A DNA stretch of 64,000 nt from Pleodorina starrii (GCA_030267565.1 BRXU01000010.1:2786501-2850500); one strand, 5' to 3'. Numbered from the stretch's first letter, positions 27,465 to 36,714 are shown. Numbers and translations are program-made. Notes: a model not told the origin generated them from the letters alone.

Positions 27465-28043
27465 TTAGTGACGTGTGTTGTTTGCAACAATGCTTACCCG
27501 GTTGCTCCTAAACAGCACTTCTCCACGCTGTGGAGGCAAGTTGAACATGCTAGCGCTGCTCAACCCATCATTTTTTACCCAGACTTTTACAATGCAGAAC
27601 ATGTGCTTGGGGCTGGTAGACACACCTGTTACTGCATCCCATCCAAATTGATCTTTTACATCCTGATGAAGTAGCTCCTCCGCCAGCATCCGTGCACACA
27701 ACTCAAACCAAAACTCAGCCAGTTCACTCTTTGGCACTTTGATTGACAGACAGCCTCCTTGAATGTTTGACGGATCGTCCCAACATGGAAAGACATTCTC
27801 ACGAAACAAGAAAAATATCCCCTGGTGTAAATGTGATTGAGTAAACTCATGCAGAGCTACAAACTCATTCACCTCCCCAACATCACATATTCGGTGATAG
27901 CTAGGGCAAGTCCAGTCTGGATCATATGGATTATGAAAATAAAATGTCCAAATGTCCTCTAGCATGGTGTCATTTGCACAGTCACCGCCCACCGCGGAGC
28001 CCAGATTGGTACCCCCTGCATTGTTCTCATCTATTGTCATCAT
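27465..28043 (-). CDS. eIF4E-like cap-binding protein
   Basis: From the ATG at 28043 the product has about 192 residues. The eIF4E pattern is clear: LEDIWTFYFHNPYDPDWTCP, then SYHRICDVGEVNEFVALHEF, FRENVFPCWDDPSNIQGGCL, FWFELCARMLAEEL, and GVSTSPKHMFCIVKVWVKND. It includes the cap-stacking Trp in WDDP. eIF4E binds the mRNA 5' cap and recruits ribosomes; some giant viruses encode their own copy, presumably to favour viral mRNA. The frame stays open to 28352, but the upstream part includes the 13-bp repeats and overlaps the next gene, so a start at 28043 or 28040 is preferred. Divergent from the structural-type gene at 28315. Confidence 0.87.
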   Translation of the reverse strand: MMTIDENNAGGTNLGSAVGGDCANDTMLEDIWTFYFHNPYDPDWTCPSYHRICDVGEVNEFVALHEFTQSHLHQGIFFLFRENVFPCWDDPSNIQGGCLSIKVPKSELAEFWFELCARMLAEELLHQDVKDQFGWDAVTGVSTSPKHMFCIVKVWVKNDGLSSASMFNLPPQRGEVLFRSNRVSIVANNTRH

Positions 28044-28127
28044 TCTTACCGCCAGGTAATTGCTGACCGCTTTAGATGTTTGATGGTGTGTGTTTTTTAT
28101 CAGCTCTTTTACACACACCCGTGCTTT

Positions 28128-28168
28128 GTGCATGATTGGTGTGCATGATTGGTGTGCATGATTGGTGT
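28128..28168. repeat. 13-bp repeat, three copies (GTGCATGATTGGT)
   Basis: Three perfect copies containing TGATTG at 28133, 28146 and 28159, followed by the TATA-like TATTAAAATATATACA (about 28171-28186). It lies between the divergent eIF4E and 28315 genes and shares the CAATCA core with three other arrays. Confidence 0.9.
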
Positions 28169-28314
28169 TCCCTATTAAAATATATACACATAAAGGCTTG
28201 TGGACACCGTACAATTCATCAAGTGAGTGGCAAACACACAACTTCATCCATTTCTTCAAAAGCATTAATTCTTGAACAACAACAACAGCAGCAAACAAAG
28301 CCCCTACACATATC

Positions 28315-29376
28315 ATGGCGAACATTGATCCTCGCAAAATTGTTCTTGGCAAGGACTTTAATGTCCAAAACTACAAGTTCTGGAAGCAGGTCAAGTTGGA
28401 TATGGGGGGTAGTAGCCTTAATTTCACATATGAGTATCCTCAGATTGACAAGGGGACGGGCACTGTGTCTGGCTCGCTGAGTGGCAGCCTTGTCATTCAG
28501 ACACCCATGATGTATGTCCCATATAATCTAAACAATTGGAGCAGTGCAGGCAAGGATGCACCTGCCAACGCGCCTGCTTCTGTGCCAGGCGCTCAGGCAC
28601 CCACGGATGTCAAGTATTCGCTGGACCTGTCTTTTAGGTGTGACTCTGCAGAGACACGTTATGGAAGTGTGAATGCATTCAACCAGGCACTGCAGGCACT
28701 TGATGACTTTAATGTGGATCAGATGTTCACAAACTGCAATACTTGGATGAAGGCAAAGCACAGCAGCAAGGAGGTCGTCAGGGCACTGTACACACCTCTT
28801 ATCCGCTGCAAGGACCTGTACCCGCCCACCTTTCGCTGTCATCTGATCACAAGTGGCGAAAACAAGACGCGTATCTTTGAGGGTCCCACTCTGCCCAATG
28901 GTGTGCCCACAACCTCGTGCACTGGGGAGGTGAATGAGCTAGATATCAGCAATGTAAACTTCAAGGGTGCGTATGTTGCAGCTCTTGTACGCTGTTCAGG
29001 CATGTGGGTGGCGGCAGGTAAGTTTGGCTGCTCATTCAAGGCGCTTCAGTTGATGGTATGGCAGCCAAATAACATCCGCATTCCACTTGGTATGCCGGCC
29101 TTCTTGGTGGATGGATCAGAGGATGATGCCGCCAGGGATGCATCGATTACATATGCGCCCGGTGGCAGTAATGCCCCTGTAGCAGCGCCCGGTGGCAGTA
29201 ATGCCCCTGTAGCAGCGCCCGGTGGCAGTAATGCCCCTGTAGCAGCGCCCGGTGGCAAGCCGGTAGATGTTGTCAAGAACGATGAGGATGATGAGGATGA
29301 CGAGGATGACGAGGATGATGATGATGCACCTATCATTCACCGGCGTGTGATCCGCAAGCCAATTGCCAACACCTGA
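28315..29376 (+). CDS. giant-virus protein of DUF5871 type, possibly structural
   Basis: 353 residues beginning MANIDPRKIVLGKDFNVQNY, with FWKQVKLDMGGSSLNFTYEY and VIQTPMMYVPYNLNNW. I associate this opening and length with a conserved protein family (DUF5871) of algal and mimivirus-like viruses, often abundant in particles; the exact family name is from memory. The C-terminal part is low-complexity: three copies of a 10-residue unit GGSNAPVAAP (30-bp repeats at 29160-29249), an Asp/Glu run (DEDDEDDEDDEDDDD) and a basic end (RRVIRKPIANT). No transmembrane helix. Strong expression is suggested by the upstream TATA-like box and CAATCA repeats. Confidence 0.7.
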   Translation: MANIDPRKIVLGKDFNVQNYKFWKQVKLDMGGSSLNFTYEYPQIDKGTGTVSGSLSGSLVIQTPMMYVPYNLNNWSSAGKDAPANAPASVPGAQAPTDVKYSLDLSFRCDSAETRYGSVNAFNQALQALDDFNVDQMFTNCNTWMKAKHSSKEVVRALYTPLIRCKDLYPPTFRCHLITSGENKTRIFEGPTLPNGVPTTSCTGEVNELDISNVNFKGAYVAALVRCSGMWVAAGKFGCSFKALQLMVWQPNNIRIPLGMPAFLVDGSEDDAARDASITYAPGGSNAPVAAPGGSNAPVAAPGGSNAPVAAPGGKPVDVVKNDEDDEDDEDDEDDDDAPIIHRRVIRKPIANT

Positions 29377-29510
29377 ACACGCACGCATGCTTTGCAACTC
29401 TGACAAAGGATACGTCAGTTCCATAGAGTACATGTGCGCTGGAAAACTTGCTTCTTTGCTCTTTAATTTTTCAGGTTGGAATGCCCACCCCCCTGTAAGA
29501 AATCTTTTGT

Positions 29511-29795
29511 CTAAGGATTCATCTGCTGGTCTGGCATGCTCTTCCACCATAGCAGAGCGACCAGGCCACCCAAGATTTGTGCCGCGACATATGCAACATA
29601 CTGCTCTAGGGTTAGGTCACCCCTGGCCAGCATCATTGTTGATACAGCAGGGTTGAAGTGGCCACCAGATATGTGCCCGCCCATGTAGATAGCAGCAAGC
29701 AACCCCACCACAATGGGAATGGGCTGGCCCACGGTGATGATGATCAGCAGGAATATGAACGTCCCAATAAACTCTACAAGTATTGCAGCCAGCAT
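29511..29795 (-). CDS. half-size aquaporin-like (MIP family) channel protein
   Basis: 94 residues with three hydrophobic helices and ISGGHFNPAVST, the first NPA box of the MIP family, plus EFIGTFIFLLIIITVG typical of helix 1. Aquaporins normally have six helices and two NPA boxes in about 230 residues; here only the first half exists and the protein ends cleanly with KSMPDQQMNP. No second half is found in other frames on either side. It may assemble as a dimer of halves or be non-channel. Water or glycerol transport is family knowledge, not shown. It lies downstream of the virion-type gene on the same strand. Confidence 0.75.
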   Translation of the reverse strand: MLAAILVEFIGTFIFLLIIITVGQPIPIVVGLLAAIYMGGHISGGHFNPAVSTMMLARGDLTLEQYVAYVAAQILGGLVALLWWKSMPDQQMNP

Positions 29796-29865
29796 CCTTT
29801 GTAGTGCTCTCTTTTATGATTACATGGGGTTAAAAAATTCACATGCCAGGACCACATGAAGACCT

Positions 29866-30771
29866 TTAGGCATTGAATCGCTGCAAGTGCTTTGCTACCT
29901 CAAACACCACATCCAACACATGATCCCGGTTCTGGAAGTCGTACAGCGCGCCACTGCGGTCCTTGAAAGTTATGCTCACTCGTGACATGTGAGCCACAGG
30001 CGGATTGAGTGATTTTTTCAAACGGTTTGCGGGTGATACATAGTTGTAGTTTATTGCTGCACTGCGACCAGCAAACACGGCAAAGCTCTTATTGATGAGT
30101 GGCTGCACACTACGATTGAGACATACATGATGCATGTGCAGCACCGCGTACAGATGCTGTTCCAAGTCTGGCCGGAAAGGTGCATGGATCATATATGGCA
30201 GCTGCCCTGGGCCCTTGTCGCTCATTTCTGATGTGTGATCCCGCCTGTCCAGGCCAAGGGCACGCCCCATCGACCTGGGCCTGTAGCCCCCCGCATCTGG
30301 GGGTATATTGGACTCCCCACAGCAGAGTGCAAAGGGTGCATCCGACATGAATGCAAAGCGGTCAGCAGCGGGATCATACTTCACCTGCCATGCTTGAGTT
30401 GGGATTTGCATTGTCAGCACACTCTGAAGAGTTTGTGCAAGAGTGTATGCACTGTAGTCACCGGGTGTCACAGAAACATCAACAGTGGAGTTGTCACCTG
30501 TTTTCACACTCAGTACACATGCTGAAGCAGGAATCACATATGCAGTGAGGGGCACACTTGCAGCGAGGAGCTCAGCTGACATGACTTGATACATATCCTC
30601 ATCAAGATCGATTTCATATTTAGCAGGGCTGGGGTACTTTCTAGTGTCTCGGTGCCGGCTATCAATCACCATCCGCACCAGACGTGTCTCTGGGCGTCGC
30701 TGCCCGTCTACGAAAGGGGGCGGGATGATGCAGTTCTGCAGCATGGCCTGTTCGGCAGTTGCCTTGTCCAT
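29866..30771 (-). CDS. virion-type protein with N-terminal DSRHRD motif (paralogue 1)
   Basis: 301 residues. After 35 residues comes VIDSRHRDTRKYPSPAKYEI with DLDEDMYQVMSAELLAASVP. This D-S-x-x-R-D-x-x-x-Y-P-x-P-x-x-Y-x-I pattern recurs in giant-virus proteins, several found in particles. The end reads RVSITFKDRSGALYDFQNRD, matched by RFETSTGALYDFKG in the gene at 55341-56888. It is beta-rich and has no membrane segment. Probably a structural protein of the particle; that is inference. It is divergent from the related gene at 30926-32731. Confidence 0.72.
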   Translation of the reverse strand: MDKATAEQAMLQNCIIPPPFVDGQRRPETRLVRMVIDSRHRDTRKYPSPAKYEIDLDEDMYQVMSAELLAASVPLTAYVIPASACVLSVKTGDNSTVDVSVTPGDYSAYTLAQTLQSVLTMQIPTQAWQVKYDPAADRFAFMSDAPFALCCGESNIPPDAGGYRPRSMGRALGLDRRDHTSEMSDKGPGQLPYMIHAPFRPDLEQHLYAVLHMHHVCLNRSVQPLINKSFAVFAGRSAAINYNYVSPANRLKKSLNPPVAHMSRVSITFKDRSGALYDFQNRDHVLDVVFEVAKHLQRFNA

Positions 30772-30925
30772 CCTTGATCTGGCTCCTACTTTTCATGCCT
30801 GGCGTGTTTTATATTCTTTAGACCCCCCACTTCATGTCCTGGATGCACAAGAAAACACACTAAAGCTGTACTGCAGTACAATCTGACACACCCCCGCTTT
30901 GTCAACACACCTCAGCTTCATTTGA

Positions 30926-32731
30926 ATGGATGCCAGTCGCATGGAAAGTGCAAATGCCGAGTTTTTGACAGTGGATAACATGTTGACATGCATTCATCTG
31001 TTCGTAGAGCACATGAATGGCCCTAAGTACAACATAGATGTCATGCGCCTAGTGGGTAATCAGGAGCTTCGTGAGATATTCCTGGCGGAGATGGAAGAAA
31101 CACACAGCAAATATGCAGATGAACAGAACAAGACCCTCAAGTTTCTCAACAACCACTGCATGAATCGTGTTAAACAGCGGCTCGTGGGCAGCCTGATGCA
31201 GCAGCCACGCCTGATGCAGCAGCCACGCCAGAATCAACAAGTGCAAGTGCTCGAGAGGGAAACAAATGTGTATGGTAATAGGCAGGTGGTCACCGAGAGA
31301 ATTGCACGCCCGGCGTACAATGGCGGGCGCCTGCAGTCCCAAGAGGTTTCTCTGGATGCCTTGATCAGCCGCCGTGATGCAGATCTGGGCATATCCCCCA
31401 CACCCGCGCTTCCCGAGGTATGCCGTCCCATCAGTGAATGCACTATGGACGAAGAAGAGTTCACACGGCGCATGAAGATATTAGAGAGTGATCGAGATCA
31501 GCTGGCGTCAACTGCATCCAGCCCACCGGCAGCCGATCCCCTGGTAGGTGATTCCACCCAAACAGTGAAAAGGATTGCAGTCGATGCCGCCTTTCGTGGC
31601 AGGCTTGAAGATGCTGACCCCAAGTCGCTGTTCGGGCCTGCACCGGGGAAAGGAAACAAACACAAGCAGGATCAGACAAGGCCAGTCAAACAGAAGCAAA
31701 AGGCAGAATCATTTACACAGCTGCAGATGGCGGCTCCCCCCCGGCGGCATGCAGTTGTGGTCACACACTACCTGTCCATCTGTGGTGCAGACAGGGACTG
31801 GGCATTGCAGCGGCAACGATACAGCTACAGCGTGCAACTGGGTGGCCTAAACAACAATGCCATCCGTGCATCTCCACGCAACGTGGTCTCTGTGTCCATC
31901 ACACGCGTGGTCCTCCCCATGGAGGTTCTGGAGCGCCCTGCCCTGCCTGGCATGGCAGTGGCTTCATGCAATCGCTTCCAACATGACTTCAGCCTGTCAT
32001 ACCCCTACTTGGTTGTGAGAATCGAGGAGCTGGGCTCAACATATGATGGGACAAACGATGTTGTGCGAGACTGCTTCTGCAAGCTCACATATGACAAGAG
32101 TTATTGTTCTGCCAATGGCCGTGGCTTCTTGGTGCTTCGGCCAATGCAGGACGAGGAGCGAGTATTTGCACCCACCCCACTGGCCAGCTTGTCACGCATT
32201 ACCATACAGCTGCTCAAACCGAACGGCACGCTTTTCAACAACAGCACAGACAACTACCGTGTCATCAAGCTCGAGTATGAACCATTCAACCCACATTTGG
32301 TAAAGCTCGTTTTGGACAAGTACTTTGATGCCAATGAGTTTGCATCCAAGGACAGCATTGTTGTCAGGGGCCTGTCGTTTGGTGCAGTTCAAGACTTGGC
32401 CGCACTTGGGCGCTTGGAGGCCTTTGTCAACCGCCCAGAGGGCCATGAAGTCGTGCAGCTGGGTGATGCAAATGATGCGGGCTTCCATCGAACACTGTAC
32501 GTACTTTCACCCGGCACACTGGATCAGGAGACGGGCAGGGTAGTCCAGGACAGGGATGCATTGGATGCGCTGACAAGGTTCAACATGGACACCGACCTCA
32601 CACAGATGCCCCCCGCTTCCGGTTTGGTTGGCCCAGGTCAAGTCATGAACACCACGCTGCAGACCGTGTTTGCCATGCGTGTTAAAGTTCTTGAGTCGAG
32701 ACCCAGCAACGAACCATGCATGGTTGTGTAG
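30926..32731 (+). CDS. virion-type protein, 601 residues (paralogue 2)
   Basis: The N-terminal 250 residues are helical and charged, with a Gln/Arg stretch (two copies of LMQQPR) and a Lys-rich linker (KQKQKAES). From about residue 275 a beta-rich domain starts with HYLSICGADRDWALQRQRYS and SPRNVVSVSITRVVLPMEVL, the same layout as the DSRHRD-type proteins at 29866 and 55341. It continues to LSRITIQLLKPNGTLFNNST. It is therefore probably a third, divergent member with an added N-terminal region. A role in the particle is inferred from family resemblance and from its divergent partner gene. Confidence 0.68.
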   Translation: MDASRMESANAEFLTVDNMLTCIHLFVEHMNGPKYNIDVMRLVGNQELREIFLAEMEETHSKYADEQNKTLKFLNNHCMNRVKQRLVGSLMQQPRLMQQPRQNQQVQVLERETNVYGNRQVVTERIARPAYNGGRLQSQEVSLDALISRRDADLGISPTPALPEVCRPISECTMDEEEFTRRMKILESDRDQLASTASSPPAADPLVGDSTQTVKRIAVDAAFRGRLEDADPKSLFGPAPGKGNKHKQDQTRPVKQKQKAESFTQLQMAAPPRRHAVVVTHYLSICGADRDWALQRQRYSYSVQLGGLNNNAIRASPRNVVSVSITRVVLPMEVLERPALPGMAVASCNRFQHDFSLSYPYLVVRIEELGSTYDGTNDVVRDCFCKLTYDKSYCSANGRGFLVLRPMQDEERVFAPTPLASLSRITIQLLKPNGTLFNNSTDNYRVIKLEYEPFNPHLVKLVLDKYFDANEFASKDSIVVRGLSFGAVQDLAALGRLEAFVNRPEGHEVVQLGDANDAGFHRTLYVLSPGTLDQETGRVVQDRDALDALTRFNMDTDLTQMPPASGLVGPGQVMNTTLQTVFAMRVKVLESRPSNEPCMVV

Positions 32732-32825
32732 GCTATCCACAATCCTATTCTGCAGCTGCTATGGGGGCCACCATTAAACATTTTCTGCAGTGCTATACAG
32801 AACGTGACAGCAAAAACGTTTGCAC

Positions 32826-33947
32826 ATGGACAGGCGACAGCGTCATAATGCGTGGTCCTCACACGGAAACGATTACAACCTTGAGATACTCAGCCCGACC
32901 TCATCGGCTGCTGCTGCACGCAATGTCACCCGAGCCAGCACAGAGAGTGGCGCTGGGCGTCGGAGGGAGAGTCGCAGTGGTGACAACCGCAAAACAGAAA
33001 CACCACTGCCTATCAAGCCTACATCATTGGATGATCTTGACCCGGGTGCTCTGAGACATATAGTTGAGCGTTTGTCAGATAAAGACCTGGTTCGGCTTTC
33101 AGTTGCATCACAGGGGCTCCGTCCCACAGCTGATGAAGTCAAGCGTACCCGTCCCTGGTTGCCAGTAAATGAGAGTATCAAGAGATCAGTTCAGCATTAC
33201 ATCAGTCAAAACAATAACACCAGGCTGCATATTGGTGATGATACACTTGTATACAAAAATGGGTATATTTATTGGAAATGTCACTCAAGTGAACATCGTA
33301 GAATGACCACACAGGATGACGCACTCAGGGTCGGACGCCGTCTGGCAAGAAAACTGCAATCTGAAATATTTGACCATGGCCACCAACCTTATGCGGCAAG
33401 TGATAGTGCTATCATTAACAGAGAGCCAGGCAACCGTGACGCTGTTAGAGAGGCAGCCTCCAACGCACTCATTTCACAAGTGACACCAATCACATTTGTA
33501 GTGACCAGTGACCGTGTGCGATGCTTTGATTTCACAAATCATCAGGAGGGGGATGAGGAGGATGAGGAGGATGAGGAGGGTATTGATATTGATTTTGATG
33601 TACCTGTAAGTGTCATTGTTGCTGGCACCGGAGTCATGCATCTTTTTCAAGAATATATACAAAAGATGTTTATTCAGAAAGTCAAAGAAGAGCTCTTACT
33701 CTTGTATCAGAACCCGTTGGAGTTTGTGCAGGTATTTATCGATGTGCGTGAGGAGCAAGAAAGGCGTTTAGTGCAACCGGGACAGCATATGCATCGTATA
33801 GAGGACAGGGCCAGCTTTGCACGTGCACGGCGACTGCAAGAAATGAGGATAGAACTGATGAAGATTTACAGTAAGCTGAATCCCAATACTGTGCGTAATG
33901 TCATGCATGCACTCAGTAGACCCATTCCAGTAGACCCGTTCCAGTAG
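32826..33947 (+). CDS. F-box-like protein, paralogue of the gene at 99-920
   Basis: About 373 residues from the ATG at 32826. After a Ser/Arg-rich N-terminus comes TSLDDLDPGALRHIVERLSD followed by KDLVRLSVASQGLR, an F-box-like helix set. The middle has an acidic run (DEEDEEDEEGIDIDFD). The C-terminal part, VIVAGTGVMHLFQEYIQKMF with ELLLLYQNPLEFVQV and LVQPGQHMHRI, matches the end of the F-box-like protein at 99-920, so the two share both ends. The insertion of RHTE-type sequence between the F-box and the common domain differs. A role as substrate adaptor for host SCF ligase is inference. Confidence 0.68.
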   Translation: MDRRQRHNAWSSHGNDYNLEILSPTSSAAAARNVTRASTESGAGRRRESRSGDNRKTETPLPIKPTSLDDLDPGALRHIVERLSDKDLVRLSVASQGLRPTADEVKRTRPWLPVNESIKRSVQHYISQNNNTRLHIGDDTLVYKNGYIYWKCHSSEHRRMTTQDDALRVGRRLARKLQSEIFDHGHQPYAASDSAIINREPGNRDAVREAASNALISQVTPITFVVTSDRVRCFDFTNHQEGDEEDEEDEEGIDIDFDVPVSVIVAGTGVMHLFQEYIQKMFIQKVKEELLLLYQNPLEFVQVFIDVREEQERRLVQPGQHMHRIEDRASFARARRLQEMRIELMKIYSKLNPNTVRNVMHALSRPIPVDPFQ

Positions 33948-34187
33948 ACCCAAATTATAGTGGTTTCAACAAAACTTGTGGGACAGCACTTATTTTCTTT
34001 TTTATAGAGTTGAACAAGAATGTGCAGCCATCAAGCGTTTGCTGACTGCAGAGGACAACAGACCCACTCAAAATCGATGTATCAGTGGAATCACAGCCCA
34101 GACCCGGTGCCCGCCAGTAGTGGATGGTTTGGTGCCAAGCAAACACTTACTCTTACCTGCGCAACCGTGTCACAGTCCAATGCTCAT

Positions 34188-35606
34188 CTATCTGTGGCAC
34201 ACAGTTGTTGTACCTTTTTGCAACGAGTGAAGGCTCTCATTGGTGTAAACACGCAGCTGCTCACACACACTGTTGCACTTGATGACATCTTCAATTGCAA
34301 CCAAGCACCTGCGTACATCATTGTGTATTTTTCGCACATGCTCTGTGCCGACCTGCAACACCATGGAGAGGACCTGATTCACATCATTATTCTTGTTTCG
34401 CTTCTTTTCACGCTGCTGCAACTCAGTCTTAAAATCTTCTTCACTCAGCTGTCCACGCAGATACTGTTTCCGGATGCGCATGTTGATGCGTGGGTCGACA
34501 GGTTGTGAACGGGGGTAGAGATTGAGCTCAACAGCCTCAATGTGCGCCAAACAGCGAAAGACTTTTGTAAAGAGCAACACATGTGGGTTGTCCTTGCCAA
34601 ACATGGAGAACAATTTTATAAAGGATGACCAGTCAGGAAGATGTCCAGGGCAGATGCCACCATGATGTAAAGGTCTATCGGCCTGCTCATCCTGCGGGAT
34701 GACCCCTCCGTTTTGTTGTCGCAAAAACTCAAAATAGTGTGGATTGTGGATGTGGCCATTCCGCACAATACTGCCTGTGCGCCAGCTGAAAGCCACATGG
34801 CACTGTGTGCAAAACATTTGGTCACATCCATCAATCTTGAAAATCATTGCGGCACAGTTGGGGCATGGCTTGGTGTCTCGAGCCAGCAGCCTTGCCGTGG
34901 CCAGCATGTTGGGGTCGCACATATGCGCATCCTCTTTGGTCGTGTCTCTGGACAAACCATGTGTATGTATCACCTCGTGACAGTGTTTGCAAACATTTGC
35001 ATTACACAGCCCGCAGTGCCAGTTGTGGTCCAGGAAGCCACGGCAACCCTCTGCTGGACAGGCACGCACGAGTACTGTCTTTACCTTGTTGTCAGTAGTG
35101 TATGGTGTCTCTGGAAGGCCTTCTCGAAGCCTTGCCTGCCGGGTTTGCAGCTCGAGTATCTCAAGCCGCACTGTCTCGATTTGCTGTTGTCTCTCCTTGA
35201 TTTGGCCAGCAATCACCTCACAGCGCATGTCCCGCTCAACCTCCTGCTGTGTGATGGGCATGAAACTGCGCTCACGCTCGAACAACACATTCTGTCGGTG
35301 TCTCTTGTAGGCATCATTCAGAAAACTCGACATTGGCAAGTTCTCTGCCAAAAAATCATACAACCAGGGTTGTTTGCACCTCATGCAGTGAGGGTCTGCT
35401 GTGTTGTCATCATCCAGCATGTAGCACTGGATGCAGCTCTGGCATGCCTTGAAGTCACACCCAGGGCAGGCTACTTGCTTGCGCCGCCGCTTGTTGAAGC
35501 ACTCACAGCAAATGGGGCAATTTAAATCCTCCATTTGGCATTTGATATTGTGGCCTTTGGAGGCCAGCCCTGGCTTTAAGTTGTTTGCATGCAGTGGTTT
35601 GTGCAT
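34188..35606 (-). CDS. RBR-type (RING-IBR-RING) E3 ubiquitin ligase-like protein
   Basis: 472 residues (or 448 from the ATG at 35534). RING1: CPICCECFNKRRRKQVACPG, then CQSCIQCYML and CMRCKQPW. A coiled coil follows (residues about 125-165, QIKERQQQIETVRLEILELQ). Then a Cys/His-rich IBR-like region (CPAEGCRGFLDHNWHCGLCN with CKHC) and a RING2-like region PCPNCAAMIFKIDGCDQMFC followed by TQCHVAFSW. In RBR enzymes a RING2 Cys carries ubiquitin as a thioester; the Cys in DGCDQMFC is the candidate. Giant viruses encode similar proteins. The C-terminus is charged and helical. The upstream gene ends 19 bp away. Confidence 0.85.
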   Translation of the reverse strand: MHKPLHANNLKPGLASKGHNIKCQMEDLNCPICCECFNKRRRKQVACPGCDFKACQSCIQCYMLDDDNTADPHCMRCKQPWLYDFLAENLPMSSFLNDAYKRHRQNVLFERERSFMPITQQEVERDMRCEVIAGQIKERQQQIETVRLEILELQTRQARLREGLPETPYTTDNKVKTVLVRACPAEGCRGFLDHNWHCGLCNANVCKHCHEVIHTHGLSRDTTKEDAHMCDPNMLATARLLARDTKPCPNCAAMIFKIDGCDQMFCTQCHVAFSWRTGSIVRNGHIHNPHYFEFLRQQNGGVIPQDEQADRPLHHGGICPGHLPDWSSFIKLFSMFGKDNPHVLLFTKVFRCLAHIEAVELNLYPRSQPVDPRINMRIRKQYLRGQLSEEDFKTELQQREKKRNKNNDVNQVLSMVLQVGTEHVRKIHNDVRRCLVAIEDVIKCNSVCEQLRVYTNESLHSLQKGTTTVCHR

Positions 35607-35625
35607 ATGTCAGTCATATCACACA

Positions 35626-36300
35626 TCATTTTGCAGCGTGTAGCTGCACGCCATCACACACCATAACCTCGGTCAGTGTGCCGTCTTGCACCATGCTCAC
35701 ATATACGTTCTGACAAGCCAGCGTGGCAATGGCTTGTTCAGGCCGTATGAATTTTAGAGCATACATCAATATGACAAGCTCTCGTGGTGTGAGACTTGAT
35801 ACACCTGGCAGCAGCTTGCACATGGGTGCGGTTGCGTTAATAACCCGAGAGGCGCCAGCTTCTCCCTTACCCGGTAGAATACGCGCATCTAAAATGTCAC
35901 CCAGCGTCCAAGAGCAGGAAGCATGCTCGAGGTGGCTGCCCCGATACAGTGTCATTGCTTGGTGCCCATCCCATAGTTGTACGATGACCGCACATTGTTT
36001 ACATAGCAGACGGGTCGTGACCGTGGCCTTTACATCAACACCAGATGATGCATGCTTGTACCACAAACCCTTTCTGCCCAATAAACTCCATGCAATGTAA
36101 TCAACATAAACTGTGAGCAGGGACACAGAATACGCACGTGCACACCTGACTTGGTCAAACTGAACAATATCAATGTATCGGATGTGCTCCTTGTAAGAAG
36201 ATACTACATTGTCAAAAAAGGCCGCTCGAACGCGAATGACAAGGTCATGAAGGAGTAATAGAAACTTGAAAAGCAGCTTGAGTAACCAGTTGCAGCGCAT
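35626..36300 (-). CDS. unidentified protein, 224 residues
   Basis: I do not recognise it. The N-terminus is hydrophobic and basic (NWLLKLLFKFLLLLHDLVIR), so it may be a signal anchor or amphipathic helix. The rest is alpha/beta, with LSSLTPRELVILMYALKFI-like helices near the end (as SLTPRELVILMYALKFIRPE). It is co-directional with the RBR gene 19 bp downstream and divergent from RPB1, with a CAATCA array in between. Confidence 0.6.
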   Translation of the reverse strand: MRCNWLLKLLFKFLLLLHDLVIRVRAAFFDNVVSSYKEHIRYIDIVQFDQVRCARAYSVSLLTVYVDYIAWSLLGRKGLWYKHASSGVDVKATVTTRLLCKQCAVIVQLWDGHQAMTLYRGSHLEHASCSWTLGDILDARILPGKGEAGASRVINATAPMCKLLPGVSSLTPRELVILMYALKFIRPEQAIATLACQNVYVSMVQDGTLTEVMVCDGVQLHAAK

Positions 36301-36408
36301 CTGATCCTATTTTTTTGGTTTAGTGCATTAGAAGAACACCTTAGATAGCGAGTCATGTGTGTTTGCCTTCTTGGTTGTGTGTTGTTGAATTGTCTGTTGT
36401 TGAATGTG

Positions 36409-36466
36409 CAATCAGCAACAATCACTGCAACAATCACTGCAACAATCACTGCAACAATCAGCAATC
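36409..36466. repeat. 12-bp repeat (CTGCAACAATCA), five CAATCA cores
   Basis: CAATCA occurs at 36409, 36419, 36431, 36443 and 36455, mostly with 12-bp spacing. The array lies in the 414-bp divergent region between the gene at 35626-36300 and RPB1. The rest of that region has CA-rich sequence before the RPB1 start and no gene. Confidence 0.92.
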
Positions 36467-36714
36467 CTCTCTAGAGACTTCCGTGACTTCCATGACTTCC
36501 GGTGTGCTGAACTCTGGAGACAGTGGTAGAGTAAGAAAGATAAAATCCACAAGGTATCTGCCATGCATATGCACATAAAGCCAAACTGTCCTAGGATACT
36601 GGATCCACAGTAGTCACATACAGACACTCGCAGACACTCAGACACACAACACTCTCAGTCAAACACAAACCCAGACACACCCAGTCATACCCTGGCACAT
36701 CTCTAAAGCCCGGC

